DNA from: Dimorphilus gyrociliatus
Lineage: Eukaryota; Annelida; Polychaeta; Dinophilidae
Assembly: GCA_904063045.1 (NCBI GenBank)
Contig: CAJFCJ010000001.1
Coordinates: 875,501 to 939,500 of the forward strand
Direction: 5' to 3'
Length of the DNA: 64,000 bases
Below are positions 26,227 to 37,786 of the stretch, one piece after another. The translations under genes and the position numbers were made by a program. Each line of letters opens with the position of its first letter. Position 1 is the stretch's first letter. Under the pieces are notes generated by a model. The model was not told where the DNA came from, did not search any database, and saw only the letters and a program-made list of their open reading frames with translations.

Positions 26227-27707
26227 ATGTCGGATATACTACTTTTAAAAGCACTTAAATCTCAGCCCAAAAATGTTAACTTAAATAATAAACATTTAAA
26301 AAAATTACCTAAACTTGTTGGTAAATTAACGTCAGTTTTGCAATTGGAATTAAAGCATAACCAATTGAGTGAATTGCCTGATGAATTTGGTCAACTTGAA
26401 CAGGTTTGTCATAACATCTATTTTAAAATAAAATTTTATTTATTAATGTATGATTAATATTTGATTAATAAAACTAAAAAACACAGTTAGAAGTTTTAAA
26501 TATCGGAAATAATAAATTCGAAGATCTGCCATCAGCTTTAAGACATTGTATTAATTTACTCAAATTGCATGCCTTTTCCAACAATATAACATCTTTAAAT
26601 CCAATTGTTTTAAGTAAGATTCCATAATTTCTTAACATGAATTAATAAAAACCCTTTAAAATATAGATAATCTTGATAGATTAACAGTTCTTAACCTCAA
26701 TCATAATCTATTGAAAACATTGCCGCCAGAAATTTGCAGGTAATGACTAAAGAAAGTACAATCGGGATGTATCTTATATAAATTTGTTACAGATTAGCTA
26801 ATTTAGAAGTATTAAGTGTTGAACATAATGAATTAGTTGAATTACCATTTGAAATGTGTGCCTTAATGAATTTAAAAGAATTCCGTGCTAATTGTAATAA
26901 ACTACAAGCTTTACCATTAGAATTTGGATTTCTAATGAATTTAGAACAACTTCACTTAGCAATGAATAAACTAAAAGAATTGCCTGAGGTTAGTGATTCC
27001 ATAATACAACTAAGAAGTGTATACATTTTTATGTCTTCCCTTAGAATTTAGGTAAATGCTACAAGTTAAGAGTATTAGATATTGCTGCTAATGAACTTCG
27101 GATATTTCCAACAGAAGTAAAATAATATTTACTAAAATAATATCTCCATTAATTGATTACTGAATCCCTATGTTCTTTTAGTTTATTGAACTTCCTTTAA
27201 AAGAGTTTTATTGGGAGGAAAATCCCCTTTTGAAGCATATGCCTGTCAAGAGCATCCAAGAAGAGGAAGTTCTGTCTTTAAAGGTTTTAGAGAAGCCTGC
27301 TTTGAGCATTTCACTAAACTTCACATAACTTTTTTCAATAGGAAATTGCGGCTCGTTTCGTGATGAAAGAATTAAAAGATAGATGGTCATATCTTCGCAG
27401 GAGTATTAGACATTATCCAGCTATTAGAGAGATGCTTTCTCAGAGTTCACGATGTGCTCTATGTGGTGAAGCATTCCTTAATACATGGCTTGAGTGCGTT
27501 CGATTCATAGATTCAGAGCAGGTAAACAATTATAACTATGTCTTATTAACATAAATAAATCAACTTCTGCAGATAAATACATTAAAAATTACCCCAAGAC
27601 ATGGGGGAAATAAACCACCTCTCTTGCCCGTAAGAGCCTTACTCTGTTCGTATAAATGCTTTAACAGTAGTGGTCATAAGTTCTATGGAGTAGCATTTCC
27701 CCAGTAG
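26227..27707 (+). CDS. Leucine-rich repeat protein with Cys-containing C-terminal domain
   Basis: Eight exons (26227-26403, 26487-26613, 26667-26739, 26793-26988, 27045-27116, 27182-27283, 27342-27521, 27573-27707) join in phase to 353 aa. Residues 20-230 are eight or so short LRRs of the LxxLxLxxNxLxxLP type (VLQLELKHNQLSELP, NLDRLTVLNLNHNLLKTLPP, NLEQLHLAMNKLKELPE). No signal peptide or membrane segment is seen, so it is probably cytosolic. The C-terminus has a conserved-looking module with CALCGEAFLNTW, CVRFID and LLCSYKCFN, a CxxC plus CxxxC pattern that could bind zinc. Size and layout resemble vertebrate LRRC28, LRRC58 and LRRC69, but I cannot assign it to one of them. Intracellular LRR proteins of this kind are often adaptors; the role here is unknown. 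Confidence 0.85.
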
Positions 27708-28029
27708 TGAGTTATCTGTAGATGTTCATTGGGATGAAAAATTTTAAGTCAAAGTATACACCTGAGAGAAGACTTAATAGAAAAATCCATTATAAAAAAA
27801 TATATGTCTCTGTCGACAATGCTCGACTTGTACAAAGAAAATCAATAAATAACTGTGAAAATATATATGAAATTATTTATATATTTTATGGATATATTAC
27901 TGTTGTATTTTACATAATTATATATCAGTTTGTACATTCAATGTGTGTGTGATAAAACATATATTTTCACATGTTCTTCTGATTACAAAAATACAAACAA
28001 AAAATGGACGATATTTTTTATGTTAAAAG

Positions 28030-28707
28030 TTATTTCATTCCCATTATTTGCTTTATTCTATCGAGTCTAGTAACTAACAAATAAGCTGATGACAATCCAA
28101 ATCCAACAAGACCTCCTCTAGCACAACTTCTAAGGCCTCCTGACAACTTAAATAAAGTACCGGTAAGTGTAGCTGCAGCAACCGTATTCATTTCATCGTC
28201 AGCTCCTCTGACTTTTGATAAGATGACACCTATTCCACTGTACATAAAAGCAACGACACCAAGTGTTTGAGCAGTGGAAGCTCCTTGTTTCGTTACATAA
28301 TTCAAGAGTTGAGTTCGACGAATGGCTCCTTGTAATTGAGAAGTATTTGAAACTCCGCGAAATAAACCTGTAGTTGCTCCAACAACAGCTCCACCAAACA
28401 CGCTTCCACCAATTTGACTAAATGCCATCTCGAAACGACCTCTAGTGTGACTCTGTCCTTCAGGGAGAATAAACTGAGAGTCACCACCGACACCAAGAAT
28501 ACTTGGATCGACATTTAAGTATGGGGAAACAACAGACGAAGCTGGAGAAGAGGTAACTGAAAAATGACGTCGCATCGAAATTAGAGAACCGTACGCACTT
28601 AGAGAATCATTTTGATATTTTTGCTTACCTGGAACATTCATCATTGGATCGGAGGATGAATAGCCTCCAAACAAACTTCCAAATGTACCTTTATTTTCAA
28701 ACGACAT
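28030..28707 (-). CDS. TIMM23: TIMM23, mitochondrial inner-membrane translocase channel
   Basis: Core channel subunit of the TIM23 complex, which imports presequence proteins across the mitochondrial inner membrane. The Tim17/22/23 domain is clear: SPYLNVDPSILG, FILPEGQSHTRGRFEMAFSQ, IGGSVFGGAVVGATTGLFRG, QLLNYVTKQGAST, IGVILSKVRGADDEMNTVAA and LFKLSGGLRSCARGGLVGF. These contain the expected GxxxG-rich membrane helices. A 72-nt stretch (28628-28557) has a textbook donor GTAAGC and acceptor TTTTTCAG, is in frame, and encodes residues with no counterpart in TIMM23. It is almost certainly an intron. Removing it gives 201 aa, close to human TIMM23 (209 aa). The gene is divergent from SLC25A32, another mitochondrial inner-membrane protein gene. 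Confidence 0.93.
   Translation of the reverse strand: MSFENKGTFGSLFGGYSSSDPMMNVPGKQKYQNDSLSAYGSLISMRRHFSVTSSPASSVVSPYLNVDPSILGVGGDSQFILPEGQSHTRGRFEMAFSQIGGSVFGGAVVGATTGLFRGVSNTSQLQGAIRRTQLLNYVTKQGASTAQTLGVVAFMYSGIGVILSKVRGADDEMNTVAAATLTGTLFKLSGGLRSCARGGLVGFGLSSAYLLVTRLDRIKQIMGMK
28557..28628 (-). other. In-frame 72-nt intron in TIMM23
   Basis: Reads as an uninterrupted part of the ORF but begins with GTAAGC after CCAG and ends with CATTTTTCAG. It contains no stop in frame. Removal joins NVP to VTSSPASSVVSPYLN across a phase-1 site and restores normal TIMM23 spacing before the SPYLN motif. Confidence 0.8.
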
Positions 28708-29611
28708 TTTTTTTTATATTTAACTACGAAATGACTTAATTCAAACTGTCATGTGCTGTTGAGGAAGCGGAATATTTTCAAGGACAAATTAGACTGGTTA
28801 CCAGCTCAGTCTGGTTTCGGGAACTTTCGATCATTTTAGATTTTGTTTGTGATTAAAACTAAGCCATTAGGAATTGTAAGAATATAGAATTCAGTTAAAG
28901 GTAAATAAAGAATTCTTATTTATAAGAATGATTGTATAATGAAGATTAGTTTTTTTGTTACATAATCTGGAAAAATTATTTTATTAATTTTATAGATGTC
29001 GTTGACAATTCATAAATAAAACATATTAAAAATTGAGCTAATGTAATTAATAATGCTCACTCAAAGAAATAGAACGTCATATATATCTTACTATATCAGG
29101 CAATAAAGATTTTCAAACTATGACGTAAAAGAAACTAGCAAGTTAGGATAATGGATTTCGAAACAAAATCGATTGTTTTTGTTAGTCGCTAGCATTTATG
29201 TTCTTTATATTACCATTAAAAAAATCTGCAATTAGAACAGTTAAAAATTCAATCATATGTTCTAGATTTTAGTAGAGTTTCGTTAAACGACCTGGTGTTG
29301 AATACAAATCAGTAATACTGTGAACAAAAACCTTTTGGCTACAAAACACGTGGTACAAGTTTTCCCATAGTCAGAAAATTTATTGTCCCAGATCTTTAAC
29401 TCAAATCTAAGTCTACCTTGACCTTAATGTTATGAATCAGTATTTGAACTGAATGCAAGTACAGTTTGAGAATCTTATACGCCTTAGGGCTATTAATACA
29501 TGCTTGTTGCACATAAAACATCAACGTTGTTTTTAACTTAATTTATTGCATGATGTTGAATAAAGGAAAAAGTTTGTCCCTTCTCCCCCGAGCGATAAAG
29601 AGAGAAAATTA
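28708..29611. promoter_or_regulatory. Divergent promoter region TIMM23 / SLC25A32
   Basis: About 900 bp between two divergent genes for mitochondrial membrane proteins. AT-rich overall, with somewhat higher GC close to the TIMM23 start (28750-28830). No coding segment, tRNA or recognisable element was found. Confidence 0.35.
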
Positions 29612-31320
29612 ATGAATGTAAAATGGGAGCATCTTGCCGCTGGAGTAAGTGGTGGAGTGTTATCAACTCTTGTCTTGCATCCTTTAGATCTCATAAAAAT
29701 ACGATTTCAAGGTTTGTACTAGTTTGATATTGGCTTAGTTACAAGAAAGAATAAAATCTAAAAATAATATATGAAGTACAAAATACGTCATTTTAAGGCC
29801 AATTTATAAAGAATTGATAATTCTTTCAGTTGATGAAGGATGGTCTACATTACAACGACCCCAATATAGAGGAATTTTACATGCAATAACTTCAATTGCC
29901 AGGCAAGAGGGATTGAGTGGACTATACAAGGGAGTAACTCCAAATGTTTGGGGTGCAGGATCCAGCTGGGGATTATATTTTTTATTGTAATTCATGATAC
30001 TCTTATCAAATTGAAAGCTAACAGCTTTTTTTATTAATTAGTTATAACTCCTTCAAATCACACCTTATGGAAAAGAACCAAGTTCAAACTCTCTCCGCTC
30101 CATCTCATATGCTAATTGCCAGCGAAGCTGGTTTGTAGCTTTCTATATTTTCCCTATTAAAAACAATACATATTATTTAATTTACCATTTAGGCTCATTA
30201 ACCTTACTTCTGACAAATCCAATATGGGTTGCAAAAACTCGTTTGTGTTTGCAATACGATGCTCTCGCAAGACCAACGATGGGAGAAAATAAACATACTA
30301 AATTTATACAGTATAGGGGATTGTTCGATTGCGTAAAAAAAATTTACAAACACGAAGGTGTTAAAGGCCTCTACAGAGGCCTGATACCTGGTTTATTTGG
30401 TGTTTCTCATGGTGCTCTTCAGTTTATGGCTTATGAAGAATTGAAAAAATTTTATAATAAACAAAAAAATGCCCCTCCCGATGCAAAATTTGTAAGTTTT
30501 TTTTTCAAATTTCATCTAAAGAAGCTATGTTTAACAAATTTATTTCTTTCTTGTAGACTTCTGTAGAATATCTAACTTTTGCCGCTCTTTCCAAAATCTT
30601 CGCTGCATCTACTACCTATCCATATCAAGTCGTGAGGGCAAGATTACAGGATCAACACAGGGAATATGCTGGAGTTATGGATGTTATTAGACAAACCTAT
30701 AAGTAAGTGTAATTTCCGTAATACTTTAGGTCTATCCAATATTTTAGGATATTAGTGATACAAACATCGCCTGTGTAAATCATTTTTCAGGTTGGAAGGT
30801 TTACGAGGCTTCTTCAAGGGACTATCACCTTATTTGTTACACGTTACTCCTAATATTTGCATTGTGTTTCTTGTTTACGAAAAAGTAACAAGCAGGAAAT
30901 GATTCTATAAATTGACCGAAAACATTTTTCTCGATCTGATTTATCGCTTTAGGAAATTTAAGTAATTGGGCGAGAGATCCAAGATGCAAAATAATATCGA
31001 AATAACTTTACTCTTTTTAAGTAAATTGTTTAGTTGTCTCCGTTGTTGGAGTAGATATCGTATACTCTCTAATAAAATACACTTATTACGTTGCGAAACA
31101 AAATGACTTGACTTTTAGAAATTATATTTATCAAAAAATTTATATTATGAAAAACTTCTACTGGCTAAATTATCTTATATATTTTTACAGGTTGGAAGGT
31201 ATAATCGGTTTCTATAAGGGCATAGTTCCAGCTTTGTTAAGAGTGACGCCTGCATGCTGTATAACATTTGTTGTTTATGAGAAAGTTTCTGATTTTCTAT
31301 TGAACAGAAATGAAACCTAG
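29612..31320 (+). CDS. SLC25A32: SLC25A32, mitochondrial folate/FAD carrier
   Basis: Six-helix mitochondrial carrier; human SLC25A32 moves folate or FAD across the inner membrane. Common exons are 29612-29711, 29830-29986, 30042-30130, 30193-30491 and 30557-30702. Carrier signatures appear in each third: [21 protein letters not shown] and [11 protein letters not shown]. Family-specific blocks are [15 protein letters not shown] (formed across a splice), [20 protein letters not shown] and [20 protein letters not shown]. PNPxW in the second repeat is the SLC25A32-type motif. The final helix is encoded twice: exon 6a at 30791-30902 gives 300 aa, and exon 6b at 31191-31320 gives 306 aa. Both join in phase to exon 5 and both end in a stop, so they look like alternative last exons. 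Each is followed by an AATAAA (31071 and 31351). Confidence 0.92.
30791..30902 (+). CDS. SLC25A32: Alternative last exon 6a of SLC25A32
   Basis: Acceptor CATTTTTCAG, then GTTGGAAGG exactly as in exon 6b. It encodes [20 protein letters not shown], then [16 protein letters not shown] and a stop. It parallels exon 6b residue by residue, but the family-conserved [16 protein letters not shown] has become [16 protein letters not shown] and the tail is shorter. It therefore looks like a diverged tandem duplicate of the ancestral last exon. The nearest AATAAA is at 31071-31076. Confidence 0.75.
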
Positions 31321-31508
31321 TTTTTTTAATGTTTCCTCTAGTTACTTCAAAATAAAATGAATTTTTATATATATATGTCTAAATCGTATAGAGTACCTTA
31401 GAAACAAATATGCAATATATTTAGATATAGTATATTAAGATTAGTTCCAAATTACAGAATAGCTGAAAAGTATATAAAGTATTATGTTTAAAAAAAGAAA
31501 TGAACAAA

Positions 31509-31627
31509 AGAATACGGCACCCAGTGTTCCCAGGCGGTCTCCCATCCAAGTACTGACTGGGCCGTACGTCATTTAACTTCGGTGATCGGACGAGAACCGG
31601 TGCTTGTAACGTCGTATGGCCGTATAC
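31509..31627 (-). rRNA. 5S ribosomal RNA gene
   Basis: The minus strand reads as a 119-nt 5S rRNA, with GGCCATAC near the 5' end, CTCGTCCGATCACCGAAGTT, and GTACTTGGATGGGAGACCGC followed by CTGGGAACAC. Helix I closes perfectly (ATACGGC with GCCGTAT) although the bases differ from the vertebrate gene, which argues for function. The internal control region is mostly typical, but the A-box segment reads AAGTTAAATGACGTA where AAGTTAAGCAACGTC is usual. A T-rich run follows directly, as expected for RNA polymerase III termination. It sits alone between SLC25A32 and TTC38, not in a visible tandem array. Confidence 0.93.
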
Positions 31628-31860
31628 ATCAGGTAACTAAAAATATGACTACTTAACCTCTATTGTTTTCTATCATGTACAGGTATACATTTACTTGCAT
31701 AATTCTTAAATTCTTAAAATATCTAATTTATAGGTATCGTGTAATTATATCTTAAAGAACACATTGCTTCACTAGTATATTGACCTTCGTGTTTTTAAAA
31801 TAACATATAGCATATTTGCAGTAATGTGCTTGGTATTTTTCTTTGATTTTCTCTTTACTT

Positions 31861-33534
31861 TCATAAACTTAAACGTTGAAGCCATCTTCCGTTTAGTTCC
31901 AATGTCTGTTTGTTGCTCGTCCTTTCAACGAGCAAAGACCTATTATAAAAGTTATAGTTTATCATTTTTAGTTCGAGTTTGTGTGCTTGTATGAAAGCTA
32001 ACCTAGCAAGGTCCTGATAAGATATTGATTTGGAAGCAGCCGATAAGAGAATTAAGTGAAAGATATCTCGCTGAGCATTACTTCCACCACACATCCAAAT
32101 CTCATAGCGAACAGGAAGGAGGAGTTCGACTACTTTATCATATTCTTCATTTTCATATTCAACAATAGCTTTTAAAATATGCGTTCCAACTTCTCTAGCA
32201 ACTACTTGCTGATACTTTCCCGAATTTCCTCTATTTTAACGATAAAAATTAATGATAGCATAATAATAAAATTATCTTACTGTATGAAATTCTCCACACT
32301 GTCAAGTATTTGATTGCAAAACTCCTTATCTGAACCACAAGTTAGCAATAGATGAGCATCATCAAACATACTGGTATGTTTAAAAGCGTGTTGTTTAAAT
32401 ACTTCGCATATTTTTATAGTTTCTTCTTTAACATTTAACCCTTCCATTTTTAACCTAAATAGGAGGGAAGCTGCGTCGTTCAGAAATAACATGGCTTCAT
32501 TTTTACAAGCTTCTATACAAATCTAAAAAATTATCAACAAAACGAATAAAACATTAAACAGTTTCTTAATTTTTACCGTATCATTAAACAATTCCAAAGC
32601 TTCTTCGTACATTCCTCTTTCAACGTAAAAAATACCTAAGTGCCAGGCGTTGTGTCCCAAAAACATGTCCCCTTTACGCCAATCTGCTTCTGTACTACGA
32701 AGAAAATGAATACCTTCGGCCGATCTTGAGGAATCTAATAGGACGTGGGATACAGCATGGGTTGCCCATGGATCTCGACCGTTGTTTAAATCTAATCCTT
32801 TTCTTGCCCATTTCTCTCCTTCTGAATTCTTATTACATTCATTTAAGGCAAATCCGTACCTGCCTAATAGATAGTTATACAGCGGTTTTTTTTCGCTATA
32901 CGCATTAACTGCATAGCCAAGGGAATTTTTCATTTGTTCACTATATCCAGTATTAATGTTTAAGACGAATAAGCGGCTGATGGAAAATATTTCGTTCGGA
33001 TTCAGCATAGAGTTTCGTTCGTAAATTCTGGATGCCTCTAGCTGCCTCCTAAAAAGGGAATAACCTTTACTTAATTACTACTATAAATCAGTTTCGTAGC
33101 GCACCCATAAATTTGGTGTTCAACAGCCTCAAAGCATAATTTTTCCCAGCTTGCAACTCGATTAGATTGAGCAATGACTCGTAGTCGTTCTAGATTTTGA
33201 ATCGTCTCCTCACCGGGTGTTACAACATCAATCGAAGACATTTCTTTAAATAATTGACCCATTAGGAAATTAGGATCTGTTTCCACCATTCTTTGTATAG
33301 TTGATGGGAGGCCTCCTAAACTTGGATCATTTGTTAAACTCATTATTTGATGGAGGGCTGCATCGTACAGTTTTGCAGTTTCATTATTGGTTGTTGATAG
33401 CTCAATTCCGTCAGCTTTCCAAGCCTTTTTAAAAAACTTTAGTTTAATATTGAGACTAACTTTTCATAACTGCTAAGATATGATATATTAATTTAACAAA
33501 CTTGACAATCTCTCCAAGAGCCTGGAATGACCAT
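31861..33534 (-). CDS. TTC38: TTC38, tetratricopeptide repeat protein 38
   Basis: Cytosolic TPR-like protein of poorly known function. Five exons (33534-33502, 33424-33105, 33048-32577, 32522-32281, 32230-31861) join in phase to 478 aa; human TTC38 is 469 aa. Exon 1 is only 33 nt and encodes MVIPGSWRDCQ, which joins to AWKADGIELSTTNNE as in the human N-terminus (RDCQAWK). Other family blocks are SLGGLPSTIQRMVETDPNF, DPWATHAVSHVLLD, FLGHNAWHLGIFYVERGMYE, FRLKMEGLNV, DDAHLLLT and VREY-like VRYEIWMCGGSNAQRD near the end. TPR-type helices span the middle. The gene is divergent from NOC3L. Confidence 0.93.
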
Positions 33535-34221
33535 TATCTTATTAATTTAGCTTTGAAATAAAATACTGTATTGCAAGAGAACTTATGATAAGATTAGTAG
33601 TTTGGTGAACTGAAACTTCACCTCTAGCGGCTGAACCAGTTGTTACTGAAAGAGTATTGCGCTTCATTGTTTATTCAAGCTTCACCTAGGTGGTGCTGAT
33701 TCCAAAATATGACAAAATGATGTTCCGAATTTAGAGCTACCTTTTCGTGCGAATAATCTGAATATGGTCGGTATTTGCTATTGTTTTTTTTGTAGTTTTC
33801 TTCAAATAATAGAGCTTGAAATAATATAATATTTAATATTGTAATATAACAATAAATTTCTGCAAAGTGTTCAATTAACTTCTCAAATTAAACCATACTA
33901 TTTACAAAAGTATAGTATGAGCGATAATTAGGTAGTTTCTCCACGTGTTGTATATACTGAATCAAACGTCAAAGCATCTTCCCAGTTATTGCTATTGATC
34001 TTAACATACTTTTATTAAAATATATTTGTATTAATAATTTGCCTTATGCTATTGTCATTGCACATTCGATAACCACTTTGAAGATCATTAAATTTATATT
34101 CAAAGATGTCGATTAATTGTTGTGTTTCTTTTTGGCCTTATTATCATGACTTGCTATATTAAATAAATTAAGTGGTATTTTTAAAGAATTAAGATAGTGA
34201 TTAATTTACTTTTTCTCTCAG
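33535..34221. promoter_or_regulatory. Divergent upstream region TTC38 / NOC3L
   Basis: AT-rich gap that must contain the first, tiny exon of NOC3L. One candidate is the ATG at 33763-33765, directly followed by GTCGGT: an exon carrying only the start codon would join in phase to the exon at 34222. A second ATG at 34107 could supply a few codons before a weak donor. Neither is secure. No other feature was found. Confidence 0.35.
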
Positions 34222-37200
34222 AAGCGAAAAGCGAAATCATTTGGAAAGAGGAAGCAAACAAAAGTATCAGCAGCAAAACTCTCCAATAAACATCTTAATA
34301 AATTAGCCAAACAGGGAAAACTAAAAAAAAAATTACCCAAAAATAAGCTAATTAGACTATTAAAAGAACGTATTAATCCAAATGCAAAGCCTGAGGAACA
34401 GAGGGATACGAGATTAATTGAACCACTTGCTGAGGATATTCCGCTTCAGGAGGCTGATTATGAATTTTTTGATTCAAAGAACAGAAACTTGGATTTTTTA
34501 TCTGCTATTTCGTAAGTTTTGTTCATTTTCATCCACAAAAAACAGCTATCAAAGAGTTCTTAATTTACAGCACGGAGCAAAACTCTAATAAACGTAAGAG
34601 GAAAAAGAAAAAAGATGAGGTAGAAAACGACTCGAATTTGGAAGATAAGTATGAAAGTAGGCGACTAAAACAACCGCGTTTAGAGACGAAAGCTCTCCTT
34701 CCGATAAAGACTAGCAGAGGTCTTAAAGAACGTACAGAAGAAGTTGAAGTTGAAGAGCATGAAGAGTCTGGTCTGTAATTTATTAAGAAAAGTAATTAAA
34801 TACTGTGAATTAATTATTCTTTTTAAGATGCCGAAGAAAAGGATAACACGGAAGAGGAGAAAGTTGAAATTGATGATGAGATAGGATTAAGTAGCGCGCA
34901 AATTTATGCTCTGAGAGCGAAGAAAGTTCAAGCAATAAAAATAAACGTTGCTAAATTATCGCTTTCTGTTATAGAAAATCCTGAGGAGAATGTAAACTAA
35001 ATATTTTTAAAACTAAATCTCATTTTTTATCATCTTAATTAATTTAATATAGATAAAATCTTTGAGAGAATTAACAATGATGTTGGACACAACTCATTAT
35101 CGAATTCGTACTCAAGTTTATAAAATTGTTCTATTATCTTTGTCGGAAATTTACAAAGATATTACACCTGGATATAGAATTCGAAGAGCGACATCATCTG
35201 AACTTAGACAAAAGGTATTAAATATAAAGATTTTTTTAAAATTAAAAGGTTACTCATCTTTGATTTTTTTCTTAAAAAGGCCAAGAAAGAAACTAAAAAA
35301 TTATGGTCATTTGAAGATCAACTTCTTAATCTCTATAAGAAATTCTTAGATGTTCAATTTAATTTAATGCGCGGGCAAAATCCAGTTAAGAAGAAAAAGA
35401 GTAAAACTGAAGAAAAAGATTTCTCCCCGGAAGATTATAAGGTTGGCATCTTCGTTATAAAATTGAATTAATTTGTATTTCAATTGAAATTTATTCTCTA
35501 GACTTTGAAAGGGATAGCTCTTCAATGCTTAGGTGAAATGCTTGTCAATCATCCTCACTTTAATTTTCGGACTGAAATAATTTCAACAATTGTTCCAGTA
35601 TGTTCTATTTCAAATGCAAAGGTTATACAAACAGGTTAATTAAGGTGAATTTTATATTAATAAAGTAACATTTTTCAGATGGCCACAACAGCTTGCGAAT
35701 ATATAAAGAAACTGTTCAAGCAAGATAAAAGTGGCGAAGTAACACTAGAAGTAAATTGATTTTCATTGATAAAAAAGATAAACCTGTTACTCTTGAAACA
35801 TATATTTATTTTAGGCTGTTAGGTTTATTGGAAGAGTAATAAAGAAAAGAAATTTCAATATTCATCCTCGAATTCTTAATGTTTTTCTTTCTCTTCGCTT
35901 ATCCGAAAGTATTATTAAGGAGAGTCAAGAAAAGGAGACGAAAGAGGAACGACTTAGGAAAAAGAAAGCTATGTCTAAAAGAGAGAGAAAGGTACATTCT
36001 CTTAAATCCATTAGCCTTTAATACAAAAGTTTTGTGTTTTATAGAGGCAGAAAAATTTTCAAGAATTAGAAAAACAACTAGAAGAAGCTGGTGTTGAAGA
36101 AAATAATAAAAGAAAGGGAAAAATTGTAAGTGATTTATACAATTATTTCCTGCACGACATGAAATTCATTAAAATATTTTCTTTTTATTTTTTTAAAGCA
36201 AACTGAAACTATTCAATTGGTTTTCTTAACTTATTTTCGCATTCTTAAGTTTCACGTTAAATCGAACTTGTTAGCAGCTGTCTTAGAGGGCTTAGCGAAG
36301 TATTTAATTTATTTAAATTTACTTTAGTGTTTATAACCTATTGGAATATATTTTTCTTCTATTAGATTTGCTCATCTAATAAACTTGGACTTCTTTGATG
36401 ATTTATTTAATCTTCTCAAACAATTGATAGAAGAAGTAGTAAGTTATTATTTTCAGTGCCTTTAAAATAATACAACTTGAATATCTTACAAAGGACCTTG
36501 GATTAACTGAATCGTTGCATTGTATTCATACTGCAATGACTATTCTATCCAGTGTCGGAGATACTTTAAATATTGATCCTATTGCATTCTACGTTCATCT
36601 GTATATGTGTTTGCCGAAAGTAAATGATTGTAAGTATTGATTCTAAAATATTTACTTTTCACGTTGCAAGTTGATTAAATATAGTGAGTAAATCTGACAT
36701 CTCGGATGTTCTTCTAAACTGCTTCGAACAAATGATATGTAAAAGAAGAAAACAAGTAAAGCATTTTTGTTTATGGCAGATAGATAAGAATAATTATTTT
36801 CAACTAAATTTCCAGGTACCACTGTCAAGATTTTTGTCTTTCATCAAAAGATTTTCAACTGCTAGTTTGCAACAAGATTGTGGAGTTACTTTTAAAATCA
36901 TTCAAAATTTACACAACGCTCTGAACGTATGTACATCAAATAGATAAATGAATTGCAGCTCATTCATATTTTACATACAGTTGGACTCAAGGGCCTTACA
37001 TCTCCTGCAAACTGATAATGAGTTGATAGGTTCTAATTATACCCCTGAATCCGATCATCCAGACTATTGTCATCCAGAGAGTACCGCTTTATACGAAATA
37101 GGCCTTTTGCAAGTAATAATTGTTTTTAATTTGTGATTTTACTTCATCAAAAAATTATTTATAGAAACATGTAAATGAAACAATAAGACAGTACGTGTCT

Positions 37201-37507
37201 TTCCTCGCTGGTGAAGGGTCAACTACAGCTGCTAGATTAAAATTCAATCAGTAAGAAGGTTTATACGTACAGAATACACAACTAACTTATTTCTTAAAAA
37301 AATAGAATTGAAGAAAACCTTGACGAAAGAATTTTTAACTTTTTAGAATGGAATAAGAAAACATTGAACTTATCCAACAAGCAAGCTAGAATTGTAAGCG
37401 ATCATTTGTTTTTTACATTTAATATCTTACTAATTTCCTTTACGTAGATTTCAAGCCAGGAATCAAAAGTCTATAAGAAGTTAGAAGATGAAGTTAAAAA
37501 CCTCTAA
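34222..37507 (+). CDS. NOC3L: NOC3L, nucleolar complex protein 3 (first exon unresolved)
   Basis: Nucleolar factor in 60S pre-ribosome export, also linked to replication licensing. Eighteen short exons can be followed, from 34222-34511 and 34571-34770 to 37306-37393 and 37448-37507, separated by introns of about 50-80 nt. The start codon lies upstream in an unresolved exon. Recognised blocks are ETKALLPIKTSRGLKERTEE; a NOC3 domain (ITPGYRIRRATSSELRQK, NHPHFNFRTEII, CEYIKKLFKQDKSGE); RFIGRVIKKRNFNIHPRILN; and a CBF/Mak21-type C-terminal region (VFLTYFRILKFHVKSNLLAA, LEGLAKFAHLINLDFFDDLF, LNIDPIAFYVHLY, CKRRKQ). The N-terminus is Lys/Arg-rich, as expected for nucleolar targeting. Confidence 0.92.
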
Positions 37508-37786
37508 ATGTGCGTTATGAAATGTTTAATGAGAGTAATAAACAATTAATTAACAAATTTCCAAACGTGAAAATGTTTTAATCGTTTGTCAAAAGATATC
37601 ATGCATTCTTAATTCAAAAATATCACAAGTAGTGACAATTTGCCTCTATATACATAAAAATGGACAGTATGGTCATGCATTCGAAATAAAAAATCATAAC
37701 AGTTCATCGGGACTACTTTTCAAGAGTTATATAGTTTTCTATTCTAGTTAAAGATATCACACTCGCAACACCTGCTACCTCTTGAG

